Shown: piece after piece, positions 32,671 to 45,422 of the stretch
Position numbering within the stretch: position 1 is the stretch's first letter
Layout: each line of letters starts with the position of its first letter
Assembly (NCBI GenBank): GCA_021234155.1
Contig: JAJEKV010000083.1
Coordinates: forward strand, 1,260,213-1,324,212
DNA from: Isoetes taiwanensis
Lineage: Eukaryota; Streptophyta; Lycopodiopsida; Isoetales; Isoetaceae
Direction: 5' to 3'
DNA length: 64,000 bases
The notes under the pieces: model-generated
What the model was told of the DNA's origin: nothing
Databases searched by the model: none
The model's input: the letters and a program-made list of their open reading frames with translations, nothing else
Translations under genes and position numbers: made by a program

Positions 32671-33454
32671 ACGGAGGATCACTGCCCGATGCCTCGCTAA
32701 AGTGGAGGAGCACATGGCAGCAGCTCATGCAGCGCAACAAGAGGCTGACAGGGCCGAGCAGCAACGGCAAGCAGAGGAGCTTGCCAAGCAGAATCAGGAC
32801 CAATAGCAGCAAACCCAGCAAAATCCAGAGCAGGATACCCAGCACGCTCCCGACCAGACAGAGACCCCTACAGTTAAGTGACGGCGGAAGTCCATCGCCC
32901 ATAAGTCGGGAAGTGCATACAAGGAGAAGCTCAAAATTGTTGGGAGTATTGGGAAGGCAACAAGCTCTGCACGCCGGCAAGACCGAGTAGATGCCGCCCG
33001 GCCTCGCCCGGTAACAGGGGGCAAGACCTTGCCCAAGAAGCCGATGCAGACCCAGAGATCGGCGCCGCCAAAGAAGCTGCATCGGTATAGGCCTGCACTG
33101 TGGCCTTAAGGGAAATTCGGAAGTACCAGAAGACCACAGAGCTGCTGCGACGGAAGCTTTCTTTTCAGCATCTGATCCGGGAAATAGCCCAACAATTCAA
33201 AACTGACTTGCAGTTCTAGACTTTTGCCATACTCGCATTGCGAGAGGCTGCCGAAGCTTACTTGATAGCCCTTTTTGGGGGTGCCAATCTTTGTGCCCTC
33301 CATGCCAAAAGGGTCACTATCATGACGAGGGATTTGGCTCTTGCTCGAAGGATTCGAGGACACAATAACTAACTTGCTCATCAAGCATCCTTTTTTGTAC
33401 CAATTTTGTATATAAATATAAGGAAAATTTTTTACTATACAAACTCTTTTTGAA

Positions 33455-33471
33455 ACAAAAAAAGGGGGAAA
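33455..33471 (+). other. Polypurine tract
   Basis: A run of A then GGGGG then AAA, 80 bp after the H3-like stop. It would fit a retrotransposon polypurine tract, but no 3' LTR beginning TGTGAC follows. Confidence 0.3.
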
Positions 33472-33929
33472 TTTAAAATCAGTTATTTAATTATTGTTAT
33501 TACTGACGCTGATGCCAGCATAAAAAGTTAAAGTTGGGTTTCATTCCCTCTCTTGCTTCCCTTGTTTCTTCCTCCTCCTCCACGACTTGCAGTTGCAATT
33601 TTTTGGGGGATCGAATTTAAAAATAACCTTCCTTGCCATTTTAAGATGGTCGGCATTGTAACTTGGATATGTTCTTGATTTCAATATGCATATTTAGGGT
33701 GTAAAAACTTAAGAATGTGATTACCGTTTTTCTTTGTTTTGCAAACTTATATAACATGTCAAAACTAAGAGACTATAAGAATCGTATTGAACACCACATT
33801 GCAAAAGTGAAAATGAAGCTTCTAAGCATTTCATGAATGTATATATTTGATATGTTAAAGTAGCAACAAGACTTCTATCAAACCATATATAATGCATACA
33901 CTTTGATTCCATTCTTCGAGATTCTTTGA

Positions 33930-34905
33930 TGCTCCAGTGCATGCACGCCAAGTGTCGAAAAATATTATTGAGAATGAGAATGAGAATGATTTTTTATCGT
34001 CCACTGAGGCCAATCGGCCTATGGGACCCACAAGGAGCGCAGCAAACTTATTATTGTCCGGGTTAAAAAACCCCCGCCTCGAAGGGTTTTCGAGGGAAAA
34101 ACCGGCTGTCAAACTGTACAAGTATACATCAATGCATATATACATGTCAAGTGTGTCCCCGAGGACATAGCTGATCTCGCATGTCCATAACCTCCTCGGC
34201 AGTATGATCCCAAAGACCCGCACGGATCCGTGCTCAATGTCACATGTAACGGTGGCCAGGCCTCGACCAACTTCAAAGATAGCGCGTCCGAATTTGATCA
34301 TATCTTTGGGCAACTTTGAAGGGTATGAGATTCATCCTCAATGACTCCCATTTGGCGGCATTGACGAGCACGTCTGGCGTGGCTCACCAATCCATCCGCC
34401 CGGCCTCAATTCAAGATGATGTGCCCTCGCGAAATGGAGGCAATGAGTCTGCGCCTTTTCATGGGCAAGTGGGTACGCAGTAGCATTGCGGGCCTGCTGT
34501 TCCAATGTGGGATTTATGTGGCGATAGTGTGTTGTCTTGACATGTTCAAGGGCATTGGCATCCCAAAGCTTCTTTGAGGAAGCAAGCGTCAAGATATTGC
34601 CTCAAGCTATGGCGATCTGCCTCTGTTTGCACATGTATGCACCTCGTGCTCCTCGCACATTCCATCTAGCCAACCATTGAGCTCTCTTTTTTCCTCCAAA
34701 GAGGCCTTGAGGCGCGACCCCCATTGCCATGATATAAGCTAGTTTAGGAAGACGAGCATCGTCCCATATTGACCACCTTCCTAAAATAGACAATGTGGCG
34801 ATCAAGGGTCAGCCCTCAAGAGGCAAGAATCCTGTCTCCTGCGTAGAATTTGATATGGGACTGTGGACTTCACCCCTAGTGCTCGTACTAAGAAGGCTTT
34901 GAGGA
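33930..34905 (-). mobile_element. LINE 3' fragment (5'-truncated)
   Basis: Minus strand from 34905: SILGRWSIWDDARLPKLAYI, then ANALEHVKTTHYRHINPTLE (about 34540), then IKFGRAIFEVGRGLATVTCD (about 34295). The 3' tail carries TTATTATTGTCCGG and ends in a GAGAAT repeat near 33960. The polypeptide matches the C-terminal part expected after a LINE reverse transcriptase. About 100 bp (34802-34905) overlap in LINE coordinates with 38729-38830 at roughly 80% identity, so this is a separate copy from the one at 38.7 kb. Confidence 0.65.
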
Positions 34906-34919
34906 ACACTTTTTGTATT

Positions 34920-36430
34920 TTCCTAGTTAATATTTATTGAGGAGGAGCCACAACCACATGACTCCCCTTGCTCAATCAGTCCATCTAAACTTTCTTGAGC
35001 AAAGAATGAGCAAGTTTGCACCCACATTCCTTCTTGGCGAATTTGTGGCCTCTTGAATAATAACTATATGACCTTTCTTGATTGCAAGTTTGATGTTCTT
35101 GGGAGGCCATATCTACCTGTTCGGGGAAGAGAAATGTTCGCGGGGACCAGATATCTGTTTTTAGCTTCAACGAAAAGCTTCAGCAACTGTTTTTATCTGC
35201 AACGAAAATCATTGGAGATGGATTCGAATCCATTAGAAATGCTGGGAATCATACCGATTTGCCTGGAACAGGTAGATATGGTCTTTTAAGCTGTCGATTT
35301 GGCATTGGATAGTCCTTGGATGTGCCTAAACAGGCTGAATCCCCTGCAACAGCAACACCGGATGGTGACCCAATTGCCCCAATCAGACTTGAATTCATCA
35401 GGAAACATGCCGAAATTGCTTGGAGGGCATCGATTTAGGTCTAGCAAGGGCCGAATTTGGTTCTAACATCTAGAATTGAGTGAATAAGGGCTTAAAAGTA
35501 TGCAGATTTGGGCGTTCAAGAAGCTGGCTGGAAGGGATTAATCCATGTGGAATCTGTTGGGTCATCCCGAAACTGTCTGGGAAGGGCCGATTTGGGCTTA
35601 GAAAGGCCGATTTGCCTTGTGGGGTCTTCAATCAGAAGAATCGATTAGAAGAATCGATGCATTTTGAGAACCGCCACAATGCCGGATGTGGAACGTTGCT
35701 TGCTTTTTTTGTTGTTACAGTTTTGTCCTGATTGTTACTTTTGTCCATTGCATTGCTTGTTAATTAACTCATATTTAATTGCAAACAAGTACATTAGTAG
35801 TTCAAAGGAAAATAATAGGAAGTTTAAGGGCTTGGATTGAGGCCCGACTATCCGCAGAGTACGCCAGGTCCTGCTGCAAGAGATTTGGAAAATACAGGGG
35901 GCTAGAAGTACGTAAGAACCTGGCTTCCTACATTGAAGTCCTCAACCTTCCCACACAAATTCTTCACCATTAAGTCCGAGAACATCTTTTGCACCATTCC
36001 AAATATATACAAATCCGTCTTCACAGAGTAAGTCGGGGCCGCCGCGATAAATTTCTTGTACATGTTATTTTGATGTAAAAATGCATAGTATTGTGAAAAA
36101 TACTACGATGCAATGTATATATAGCACCAAGACATAATGCATGTATATCGGGGCTGAAGAAGAATACTAAACATGCAAGTAGAGCCAACAAAAGAGAAAC
36201 CAGTCGCCAGGCTATGAGCACATAGCCACATAAAAGAAAAACAATTTGTCAATCTGTTGCATATAACATGGGTAAAAAATGTTGTCGGACTGAGAATTCT
36301 ATTAGGTTTAATTGAACTTTATTGTCCATAACATAATACAGAGCAAGGGGCTATTGGACCAAACAAAAAAAAAAAGTAAGAACACAACAGGCCTATTGTT
36401 GTATACGGATAAGTGCAAATGCTGCGCAAT
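34920..36430. other. No gene seen
   Basis: Mixed sequence between LINE fragments. Several open frames of 60-85 codons lack motifs. Confidence 0.4.
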
Positions 36431-36434
36431 TCTG

Positions 36435-36665
36435 AAGGGTGTGACATCCATCTTCAATTACTCCCATTTAACAGCATTGGCAGATCATGTTTTCTAGCTC
36501 TTCCTGGACCCATCTGACGGGGTGTGCACCAGTTCGAACGGACACAATCATCATGTGCTTCTTCATGGGTAAACGTGTAAACAAGTACCGCTATGTGGAT
36601 CTCTTGGCAAGCATGGATTGATCTGGATTCGATTCTCCTTCCAGCAAGCTTCAAGGAGGAAGATC
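36435..36665 (-). mobile_element. Diverged LINE 3' fragment
   Basis: GAAGGGTGTGACATCCATCTTC, ACTCCCATTTAACAGCATTG and CTTCTTCATGGGTAAACGTG align in order with 34319-34480. No tail microsatellite remains. Confidence 0.5.
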
Positions 36666-36849
36666 CATACTAGGTTGTGTCAAAGCTTATGTCGATGTCA
36701 TTTTTTTTTTTGTCCATTTAGACATTGTAGGCAGATCAACAGGTGCCCCGAAGTAGAGCATGGACATGGACAACAAAGGCTTCACGAATCTGCAATAGAG
36801 ATGAATCAAAGGCGACGAGTCTAGTTTCTGAATTGGGGTGCAATTCCCA

Positions 36850-38725
36850 TAACTCATGGGAATAAGAGAGTTATGGTTGGAAGTTTGATAGGGGGTCAAG
36901 AAAGACTGCTCTACTCATTCCCTCTTGAATCTGATTTCTAGAAAGCCATTACCTTTTTCCAAGAGCTTTGCTGTTCTTGTTTAATATCCTGTTGTTATCC
37001 TAGAACCTTACTCTTGGTGTATCATATTGAGGACTCCTAGCTCGAGAAAAAATCTACAAAAGGAAACTGATTGTCAGATATGCCTTACTGTCTTTATATT
37101 CCCGCCTGATATTGCTAACTGAGTGGTCCGGTTGGGTGGAGAGCTTTGGGCTAAAGGCCTGGTTTTGAGAATCTTTAATGTTTTAGTGTTGGTTTACTAG
37201 ATGTTTGATCTTTTGATTACTGGCTAACCTTTGGTTCGTAACAGCTTCACGATTTTACTGGTCACTATGCATAGCACAGTAGAAGAAAAGCGTATATGCT
37301 TTTCATTTGATGGTTATGCACGATCATGTCCAACAAATTAAGAAGAAGGTCATTTTTTTAACACTGTTGGAAAAGATTAGAGGCAAGAAACCATATGAGG
37401 CACATAATACCGTGTAGAAAAATAACATAAGTAAGGACAAAACTACATTGAATGAAGAATGGGAATGAAGGCAGAACATGTATTACTTAGGATCTCTCGC
37501 TTAATTTGCAAATAGATATATCAAACGATACAGCAAAAATAAGATATGTCTGATATAATAATTACCTCTGTTATTAAGAAATTGCAGTATTTTTCACCCT
37601 CCAAATGCATAGAACAAATGAATGTCTACCCAACCAACAGGCCCATCCAAAGATGCCATAAACATGAAGAATAACATATGTAATACCTCCTTGCTAGACT
37701 GGCCAGAAGATGAAGGCTTCATATTAAGTGAAGTGCATCAGACATAATCGAAGACGATGCCGAACTTAACAAAAGTAGTATGTCTAAGGTGGATGCACTG
37801 CATTTGATAGCTATTGTGCAGATTTAAAGGAATATTATAGAGAGTCACCTCAATTTTTTCTCAACTTGATTACTTTTATTTTAAAAACTCTAAAATTAGA
37901 ATTGACATCTACATTTTACAATATGTAGCAATGATATAGCTAATAAATGGTCTACCTTAGATAACCCCAATTCATGAAGTCGAAATGTTAATGTGCACGA
38001 CTTTTTCCGTATGGACTTGACCCCCTTCCATCTTATGTACTCCTTGCAATTACAGTTCAAGCTGTGTTGTTGATCAATCTCGGCCTATACCAAGTATCAA
38101 AGCACTACCAAGACAGGAGCATTTATACAAATTTAAACTTCATTGTCCTAGCTCACTCAAGGACTTTTTGTGATAATGAGCCACTGCAAAATAATCTGCG
38201 GTTTTGATGGACCAATACTTCAACTCCTAAGCCTTCTTCTGCGCCTTCTAAATTTATGAAGTAGGGGCAAGATTTTTTGCAATAAATCCAATATACCTAT
38301 TTGTTTTAGTGAACTAAACAAAGAAACCTACAACAAAATCTAGATTATAGGAAGATTTAGTCATATATCTGGTTTGCTTTGCCTCTTGAGCCGCATCTAT
38401 AAATAACAAATACATCATGGATGCCAATGCTGATCACAAACCCAATATATGACAATGAAGGAAACACAAAAATGGAAAAATTATATCCGCTTATCCAATT
38501 TGCCTACCAGTAGAAAAACGTTGATGCAGCAAAGCGTGGTCAAATTTGAGCATACAAGTGGAGAAACAAGGAGATGAGCTGATGAAGATGAAAAGGAAGA
38601 AATGGAGTATATATGCGAGAAAACCTAACTACCAAGAGAGTCTAACTAACTAAAGGTAGCAATGGTTTCGAGAATTACATTTATCTTCTTATCGTGATAC
38701 GAAAATAAATTCAATTCTATGTGTC
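36850..38725. other. No gene seen
   Basis: AT-rich, nearly 1.9 kb without a supported gene, RNA or repeat. Confidence 0.5.
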
Positions 38726-38728
38726 TAT

Positions 38729-41120
38729 CAAGGGCCGCTCGCTGAAGTGGCAGGAAACATGTCTCCTGCAACAAAATTTGTTATGGGACCGTGGATTTCA
38801 CTCCGAGTGCCCGTGCTAAGAAGGCCTTCTGCACCTGTTCTAAGTCGCTCCAAGTAGCAAGGGACACCACTGGCCCCGGTTTTAACTTTCCGTTACAAAG
38901 AGCGGGCTCTACCAATACCACTGAACGGATGTGCCCGATGCCCCAATCATATAGTTACGCTCGTGGTTATTGTTGCGCATTGCATAGAGTGCTTTCCGGC
39001 CTGTTTGCTACACGCAATCTTATGGAAGCGTCCCAGCATAGTGTAGAAGGAAACTCCACTCCCAGATACTTGTAGGTGGGTGTCACCTCCACTTGTTGCC
39101 CTCGATAAGTGAATGAAGGGGGCCTTGGATGGTGCGAGGATGAGATTAGGACCACCTTGGTCTTGGCGGATTGGCGTTCATATGCGTGGCACAGCGGAAT
39201 GTATCGAGTATCTAAGTGAGGCCGCATATCCTCCTGAGTGTGAGCTAAGAGGTCAACATCGTGCATATAGATGAGTTGTCGATGACCTGATGCAAAAGTT
39301 GGGTCCGCCACCCCCATTGTCCATGAGCGGTGTTCCAACTGGTCAATGTCTGCACCAAACAATGTTGGGAAAAAGAGGACATCCTGGCGGACCCCAATAA
39401 TATCTAGTGAATGGTTGTCCCACATCCGCATCGGCTCATACAACTCTCGTTGCAACCTTTGATCTTGCATTTTGCATATCCACGAGAACCTCTAGTTGCC
39501 GCAATCTTTCCCATAACTTTTTCCCGAGGCGCGATTGTCAAAAGCCTTAAAAGTCAACAAAGCAACAATACAGGTCCGTAGGCCGGTTTTGCTATCCTCA
39601 ACCAAAGTCCTCAATGTGAAGATATGATCAATGGTTGAATCTTGGGTCTGAACCCGCTTGTGTGAGAGCTTCGCACACTGCCTTTATTCCGCCCACCTGG
39701 TCAATCGTTGCTCAATAATGCCCGCCTAGCGGTTTGGCAAACACCGAATCGACCATGATTGTTCGGTGGTGGTTGGACCGTGTGGATCTCCGCCTTGTAA
39801 ATGGGGACAACTCGCTTGTGGTCCCTTTGGCGGGGAATCCTTCCTGTGGCTACGTTGAACATAGTGGTTAGGATTTGGTACCATAGGCTCCCTTGCCCAC
39901 TTGAGCAACTCTGCACGCATACCATCCAGGTCCGTTGCTTTCCCATTGGCCAAACGCAGCTGCCGGACCACAGGTACCATCATCCTCTATGATTTCTAAT
40001 GTCGGACCGATTCGTGGAGGTATGAGTGCTCGTGTCCCTTGAGGATCATAGAGTTCTTTGCGGTATTGTTCCCCACTTTGCTCATTAGTGATGTTCCCGT
40101 ATCTTTGGGCTGGCTTTCAAGAACCTTGCGCCAAAAGATTCTAGGATGGCTTTTCAACATGGAAAACATTTCCCTTTGATGGCGTGCAATGTCTTGAGAT
40201 TTCTTTGCCTTCAAGAAAGCACGATCTTGTGTGGTGGCATGTGGGCGCGTGCGGGGATCGTGATGCAAGCGGCCGCCGGCATTTGTATTCCTTACACTCA
40301 AAGATCAAACCACCGATTACGGGGAATGTTGCGATCCACGTGATACCTCTCGGGCATGCTATCCCAAAACATCTTTCTGCAACAGTACCAAGGAGCTCAA
40401 TCAGGTGACCGCTTGTTTGCTTTCCAGCGTGGGGGCTGCAAAATTCTAAAGGTCATCTATGAGCATATCAGCATAATCCTTTGCCTGCTCATAATCCAAT
40501 CATGGCGAGGTATACAAGGAGCTACCATAGATGGGGTTCTAGCAACACGCCAAATAACTGCAGGTAGAGTGGAAGGTGATCTGAGTCTGTCTCCTCATCC
40601 CTACAGTCTGTACCTACCCGAAAGTGACCAAGTGTACATCCTGCTCAGCGACTAATAGATAGTCCACCACACTAGATCCTCCACCCTGATTCTCTTGTAT
40701 GCGGGTGCACTTGGGACGGAGGAAGGCCAGCGTGCGTGGCCATTACAAATTACCAACTCAAAGACACCACATAGTAGAAGCAATCGCACCAAAGCGTGAC
40801 GACTATCATCGATGTTAAGTGGCCAAAGCGCCTCCAAGAAGCGCAGGCGTAACACATCTTGAGCCAAAGGATAAGAGGAAGCGCCGATGAGACGTTGATG
40901 CAGAATCGTGCCTAAAATAGCGAACTCCCAACCGAAAGGGCATGTGCGCATGCATGCATGCAAGACATATGCATGCTCACCCCATTCTAGAATGGCGATC
41001 CGATGTCTCCGGATCGATGGGATTCTAGAATGGGGCTACGCATGAAAACCAACAAACCGCCCGAATACCAAAGGACTTTCTTAACAAAACTGGGATCGAG
41101 GACGAAGGTCACTGGATGAA
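38729..41120 (-). pseudogene. LINE: endonuclease and reverse-transcriptase pseudogene
   Basis: Minus strand. Endonuclease end: ENQGGGSSVVDYLLVAEQDV (about 40690-40630). Linker: HQREMFSMLKSHPRIFWRKV (about 40190-40130). RT: VVRQLRLANGKATDLDGMRA (about 39975-39915), HKRVVPIYK with a frameshift, PTLFGADIDQLEHR (about 39370), the catalytic block as YMHDVDLLAHTQEDM where active enzymes have a YADD-like motif, and PTYKYLGVEFPSTLCWDASI (about 39090-39030). These are RT domains 0 to 7 in order. Stops and frameshifts are frequent. The 5' end meets the CACTA terminus at 41130; similarity to the 3' copy stops at 38729. Confidence 0.8.
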
Positions 41121-41129
41121 GGCTAAAGA

Positions 41130-41500
41130 CACTACAACAGAAAACCTGTTTTGCGTCAAAAAAATCGTCAGAAACCCTTTACAGAATAGGCAATTGCCCA
41201 GACTCATATGGTCGACGATATTACGACGTATATTCTCGGCGAAAAATCGTCGATTTTACTGCGTCCAATTTTAGATTTTCCGACGCCAAAATCGTCGATT
41301 TTTCGGAATTCCGTCGAGATATTAATATTCGATTTAGCGTCGAAATTTTTCGTCGTGTTTTCATCGAAATATTAATTCATAGCATGCGTCGAAATTACGT
41401 CGGGTTTTTAAATCGAAATTTACATCACGTTTTTTGTCAGGTTTGTCACAATATTCGTCAGATGCTTCATAAGTGCTTTAGCCATTTTCATCAGTATTCT
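41130..41500 (+). mobile_element. Left end of a third CACTA element
   Basis: Begins CACTACAACAGAAAACC, followed by dense subterminal CGTCG, TCGTCGATTTT, and CGTCAGA motifs up to about 41500. The base triplet before it is AGA. No matching right end with AGA occurs in the window, so the element is truncated or continues past the gap. Confidence 0.65.
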
Positions 41501-44500
41501 CATTTTTTTCATAATTTTGGCATATTTGCATTTTATCTGGATGATTTCTTTATAATGATATTTAGCTTTAACAGGGTATTCATTCATAAAGAGATAAAGA
41601 GTGTATATCAACAAAAATTTCTGTATTCAAATAGAATCATAGTTACATGTCAAGAATTGACAATCTGTACAATGCCAACAAAGATCATGGGCAATGGACT
41701 CCGACAAAAGCTACGTCGAAAGAAAAGGAAATCCAAAGTCTTCAAAAAGAACGCTTCAACTACAGTCTTCAAGTAACAGCTTTTTCAGAGAGCAAATGCG
41801 TCAAATAGAACATGAACAAAGCAAAGAGCAGAAGATTTGCTTTTATCCCTGTATAATCACCATCTCCAAATGTGAATAGATCCGCGAATCTTGCCCACGC
41901 CATGGCCAGTAGCATCACGCCATAAGAAATGAACTAATGAGAGGGAGAAGAAGATTAAGGCAAGACCTTATCTTCAGGTTGAATTTCTTTGACCTATTAG
42001 CACTTCCACTTCATATTCTTCGTAAGCATAGTAAGCAGAAAGCATCACCTTGTGTGCTTCTGCAATACAATAAGCTGTGAAGACGGCCTTGGTAGCAATG
42101 CATATCCTGCACCAACAAGGAGAGCTTTTCAGCAGAATTTGCCACTTTCAAAGTCTGAGATGGAGCCATCCATAGCTGCCCCTCGTTTCATAGGCGGTTT
42201 GAGCAACATAGGCAGTCCATGTAACTCATTTTGCATTCGACCGGTCTAAATCAATGGATAGAGCATACGCTCTTAGATTGCAAAAGCGAAATCCGTCCTT
42301 CAAAAGAAGCTTGACCACACAACCAGTTAAGCTTAAAAGTCATCTGGGGGGTTTGCCTTTTGTAAAAATGGCCACAAACAGAATGATATTAAACAGAAAC
42401 TAGAGTAACAAAACAACACATATAAAGAGAATAAATACCAATTCTAGAAGTTTTCAGAGATTGCAAAGAAATGAGCATCTGGATTTGCTTGTATTCCTGC
42501 AAAAACTAAACCAAAGGCATCAACATCGAGCTTTGTCTTACAAAATGCACTTCACCAGACATGCCATGGCCAAGAAGCTTACTTAGCTAATGCAAAAATC
42601 GAATCAAAATTTGCTCCTCACTATTGCATGTTACACTTCAATACAGTGCAGGATGAAGAAGCCAGATATCTACAACTCTTAAAAGACATTATAAAAATAA
42701 ATAGGGTTTTTCTACATCATTAATTTCCTTCAAAACACCTCCAATTTCCACCGTAAAACATACATACGTTCATAAGCATATCATTAAACTGGTTATAGAA
42801 TAAATAGTCTATTTTGTGTCCTTACAGGAAGTAGCAGGTTCGGCTTCTGGATTCACAACCATAGTACTGCCATAATAGCCTGCAATTTTAAACAAACCAT
42901 AGTTAATTAAGCAGGAAACTGAATCACAAGCAATGAGGCAATCTTTAGCTCAATGGCCTGCCTCATCACAGAAAAAAACCCCTTGGACCAAGAATCATCT
43001 TTTCAGCTCTGATATAAGAAGCAGCATTGAAGTTTGTCTTTTAACATATCAAGCATATTAAGAAGGACAAAGAAGGAAATTACGGCAGAGCCTGTTCGTG
43101 CAAAACTAACATTTTAAAGTCAGTGGGCTCCAAGATTGTTGCTCCTATACACTGAATGAGATCTAATAACCATTTGCAGATGGATTTCCAAGCAAGATTT
43201 AGACTATCAAGAACAAAAACCTGAAGCTGGCTTTTACCTTAAATAAGTTGGCTATGTCTATCAGGCTTGTTACATGTGTTTCCAATCACCCATTTCCTTG
43301 GCATCCGCAATGCACATAAAACACAAATTAGGCAACGAAAAGAAAGCAAGTTTGCTAACAAAAATATATCAACACAGACCTGAATCGGAGTTCTATATCA
43401 AGAATAGCTAGATAAGAGTTCACAGCAGATTTGGCTTCACAAAAATCCGCCATTGAGAGGCTTTTAGGCATTCAGCTAAGTATGTGGCAAAGCAAAAATA
43501 GAGGGTCTAAACTTAGACTTACATGCTATTAGTGCCCACGTTGGGGAGTCCTTAATCCAGCACAGCCTGCAACTCGTATCCCTATGGTACTATAGATCCG
43601 ACCAAGCAATCATCAAATGAAATGCTATGGAATCCCTTCTCATTGCACAGACAGTTATCTTACAGCCGGCAGCATTGTCTCTTTGCTGGAGCCCTAAGGG
43701 TGATTCTTCAAGAAACACAAACGACTCCATTTCTGCTGATTCGGCCATCCCTAAATCCGGAGTAGGACATTCAGATCAAACAAGGTGCTGCGCACGGAGG
43801 GTTGCCCTCCATGGCCGGAGGGTGAAATGGCTTAAATCGTACTTGAAAGTCATGTTTTTTCAATCAATCAAAGTTGCTATTTTAAGACATTGACATTTTG
43901 AGAAGGTGATGGTAGCCATTTGCATTAATAACTCCTCCTTAGATGTTGAGCTCCCCTTGGACTATGATCCAGCTGGACACATGGACTCTGAGGTTTCAGT
44001 GTAAAAACATATTGTTGCTAGGTTACAGCAATGTTGTCAGGGTTGGTTATTGTGTGGAGGAAGTATTTACAAATTTTTCTTGAAAGAAAAGCGTAGGTGT
44101 TGCAAGTCTTAGTTTTCAAGCTTGCCACATGGATTCTTGAAGGGTTTTCCTATAACGAAAGCTTCAAAACCGCAATACAAAGCATTAGGTGCCGCGGAGG
44201 GGTTGCCCTCGGGGGCAAAAGAGTGTGTTTTCATGTTTTTTTATTGTTTGTTTTATGTTGCGGCTTATTAATGATTTAAAAGCATCTCGTCTATGCAATA
44301 TCTTGTACATTAATTAAACTCCACGTGATAATGCACATGGCCATATCATCCTCCTTATTAAAAACAAATGGACCATGTTTTATTATTTAAATATTGGGAA
44401 ATTATAATAATCTTAACGTAAGTGAATTGTCATGGATTAGAGACTCCCATTTTTTTTCCCATGAAAATAAGGCATAGATACCACTCTAAGGATAAGAAAT

Positions 44501-45400
44501 GGTCTATATGTGAAACATGTTACAATGATTTGATTATACTTAACCCCATTTTTATAGTTGTTAGGCTTGTCCTTGGCGTTTTCAAACAAATATGAGGGAG
44601 ATGCTACTTTTAAGGGAATGCTAATGATCATTTTAAAAGCATTTGAGGACCACTATGTCTTTTAAATAAGCACATGCTTTCATAAATTGCTAATTTAATT
44701 TCATTTTCATTTTCATTTCTTTGTCTGCATCAGTGATGATTTTAGTGGTACTAAAGCATAATATATGTATCACTATTTTGGCGATAATCTTATATTCGAA
44801 ACTTTTCTGGAAGGCGATAAATTTTGTCCCTTCAAAAATTTTTGTAGTGCATGTGGCGATAAATATTAATCACTTAAGCATTTATTTAGTACTTGTGACA
44901 ATGTCTAAAATCTTACCATAGTATTTTTGTCATGAATGCAACATAATGACACACATAAGAGCCACTAACTAATGTCGTAAGCCCTGATTTTATTTTGCTT
45001 TTGTATATGAGAGTACTATTTTCTCAAAATGTGATTGTATTCCATGGTAAAGACATCAAATGGTTTGGCTTTGTCATTTAAAGGCGTGGTAAAGAAAAAC
45101 TCAAAACCTTCACCTCTATACTCCCCGGCTATATGGAATTGGTAACTCTATGTTTTTTTAAGTAGGCGATCTATTTGAGATTTAAGATATGAGATTATTG
45201 ATAGAACGGTGAAAAAGGCTCCTTCACTAAGTCCATATAGTTGGCGAATGTGTAGTAGAAGAGGAAAAGCCTCTCCAAAAAATTGGCCGAATTAATCTCA
45301 ATATTTTACTAAAGGAAAGCTACTAAGCATAGTGGCAAATTTTTTAAAATCAAAAATATAGCAATTTTAGATAAATAGCCACTAAAATCAACAGTGTCAT
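41501..45400. other. No gene supported; possible interior of the third CACTA
   Basis: Nearly 4 kb. A minus-strand stretch at 42330-42040 has coding-like residues in changing frames (MKRGAAMDGSISDFESGKFC, then KALLVGAGYALLPRP), but no family is recognised. The 90-bp palindromic repeat is at 43795-43884. GGCGATAA occurs four times between 44780 and 44865. Confidence 0.35.
43795..43884. repeat. 90-bp dispersed repeat with nested GGAGGG palindromes (copy 2)
   Basis: Same sequence as 7571-7660 with few differences in the first 80 bp. A shorter variant (GCGGAGGGGTTGCCCTCGGGGG) is at 44193. Confidence 0.75.
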
Positions 45401-45422
45401 TCTTTCAAAGCCCTTCAAGAAA

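Larger units (their letters stand above)
6460..33372 (+). pseudogene. Split ORF: charged helical region fused in frame to a histone-H3-like fold
   Basis: 6460-6542 reads SYLKVDHLIAIQLDVQARLD and on to LL. Dropping the CACTA element plus one ACG, the frame resumes at 32674 as RRITARCLAKVEEHMAAAHA, then a Gln/Glu/Ala-rich helix. After TAG (32804-32806) and TGA (32879-32881) it continues, same frame, as a basic region. At 33068 [10 protein letters not shown] starts the H3 core; one base is missing near 33095. Then come [33 protein letters not shown] at 33217-33219 where H3 has Gln, [28 protein letters not shown], and LARRIRG, with TAA at 33370-33372. H3 identity is clear; loop length is canonical rather than CENH3-like. 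Whether the fusion belonged to a retroelement or a host gene is unresolved. Confidence 0.7.

Noticed and set aside
32674-32990. Long minus-strand frame rich in Leu over the same stretch (144 codons)
   Set aside because: Shadow of the Gln/Glu-rich plus-strand frame, which joins the H3 fold and the sequence left of the CACTA.
33068-33372. Centromeric histone CENH3
   Set aside because: Loop 1 has the canonical H3 length and the RRIRG end; it is better described as an H3-like fold. The long N-terminal extension alone does not make it CENH3.
41384-41776. Open frame of 130 codons, rich in Phe and His
   Set aside because: Lies in the subterminal region and AT-rich interior of the third CACTA; no motif, and broken in the duplicate.
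44814-44849. Possible CACTA right end ending TTTTTGTAGTG
   Set aside because: GGCGATAA motifs occur both inside and outside the supposed boundary and no partner end with a target duplication is visible.
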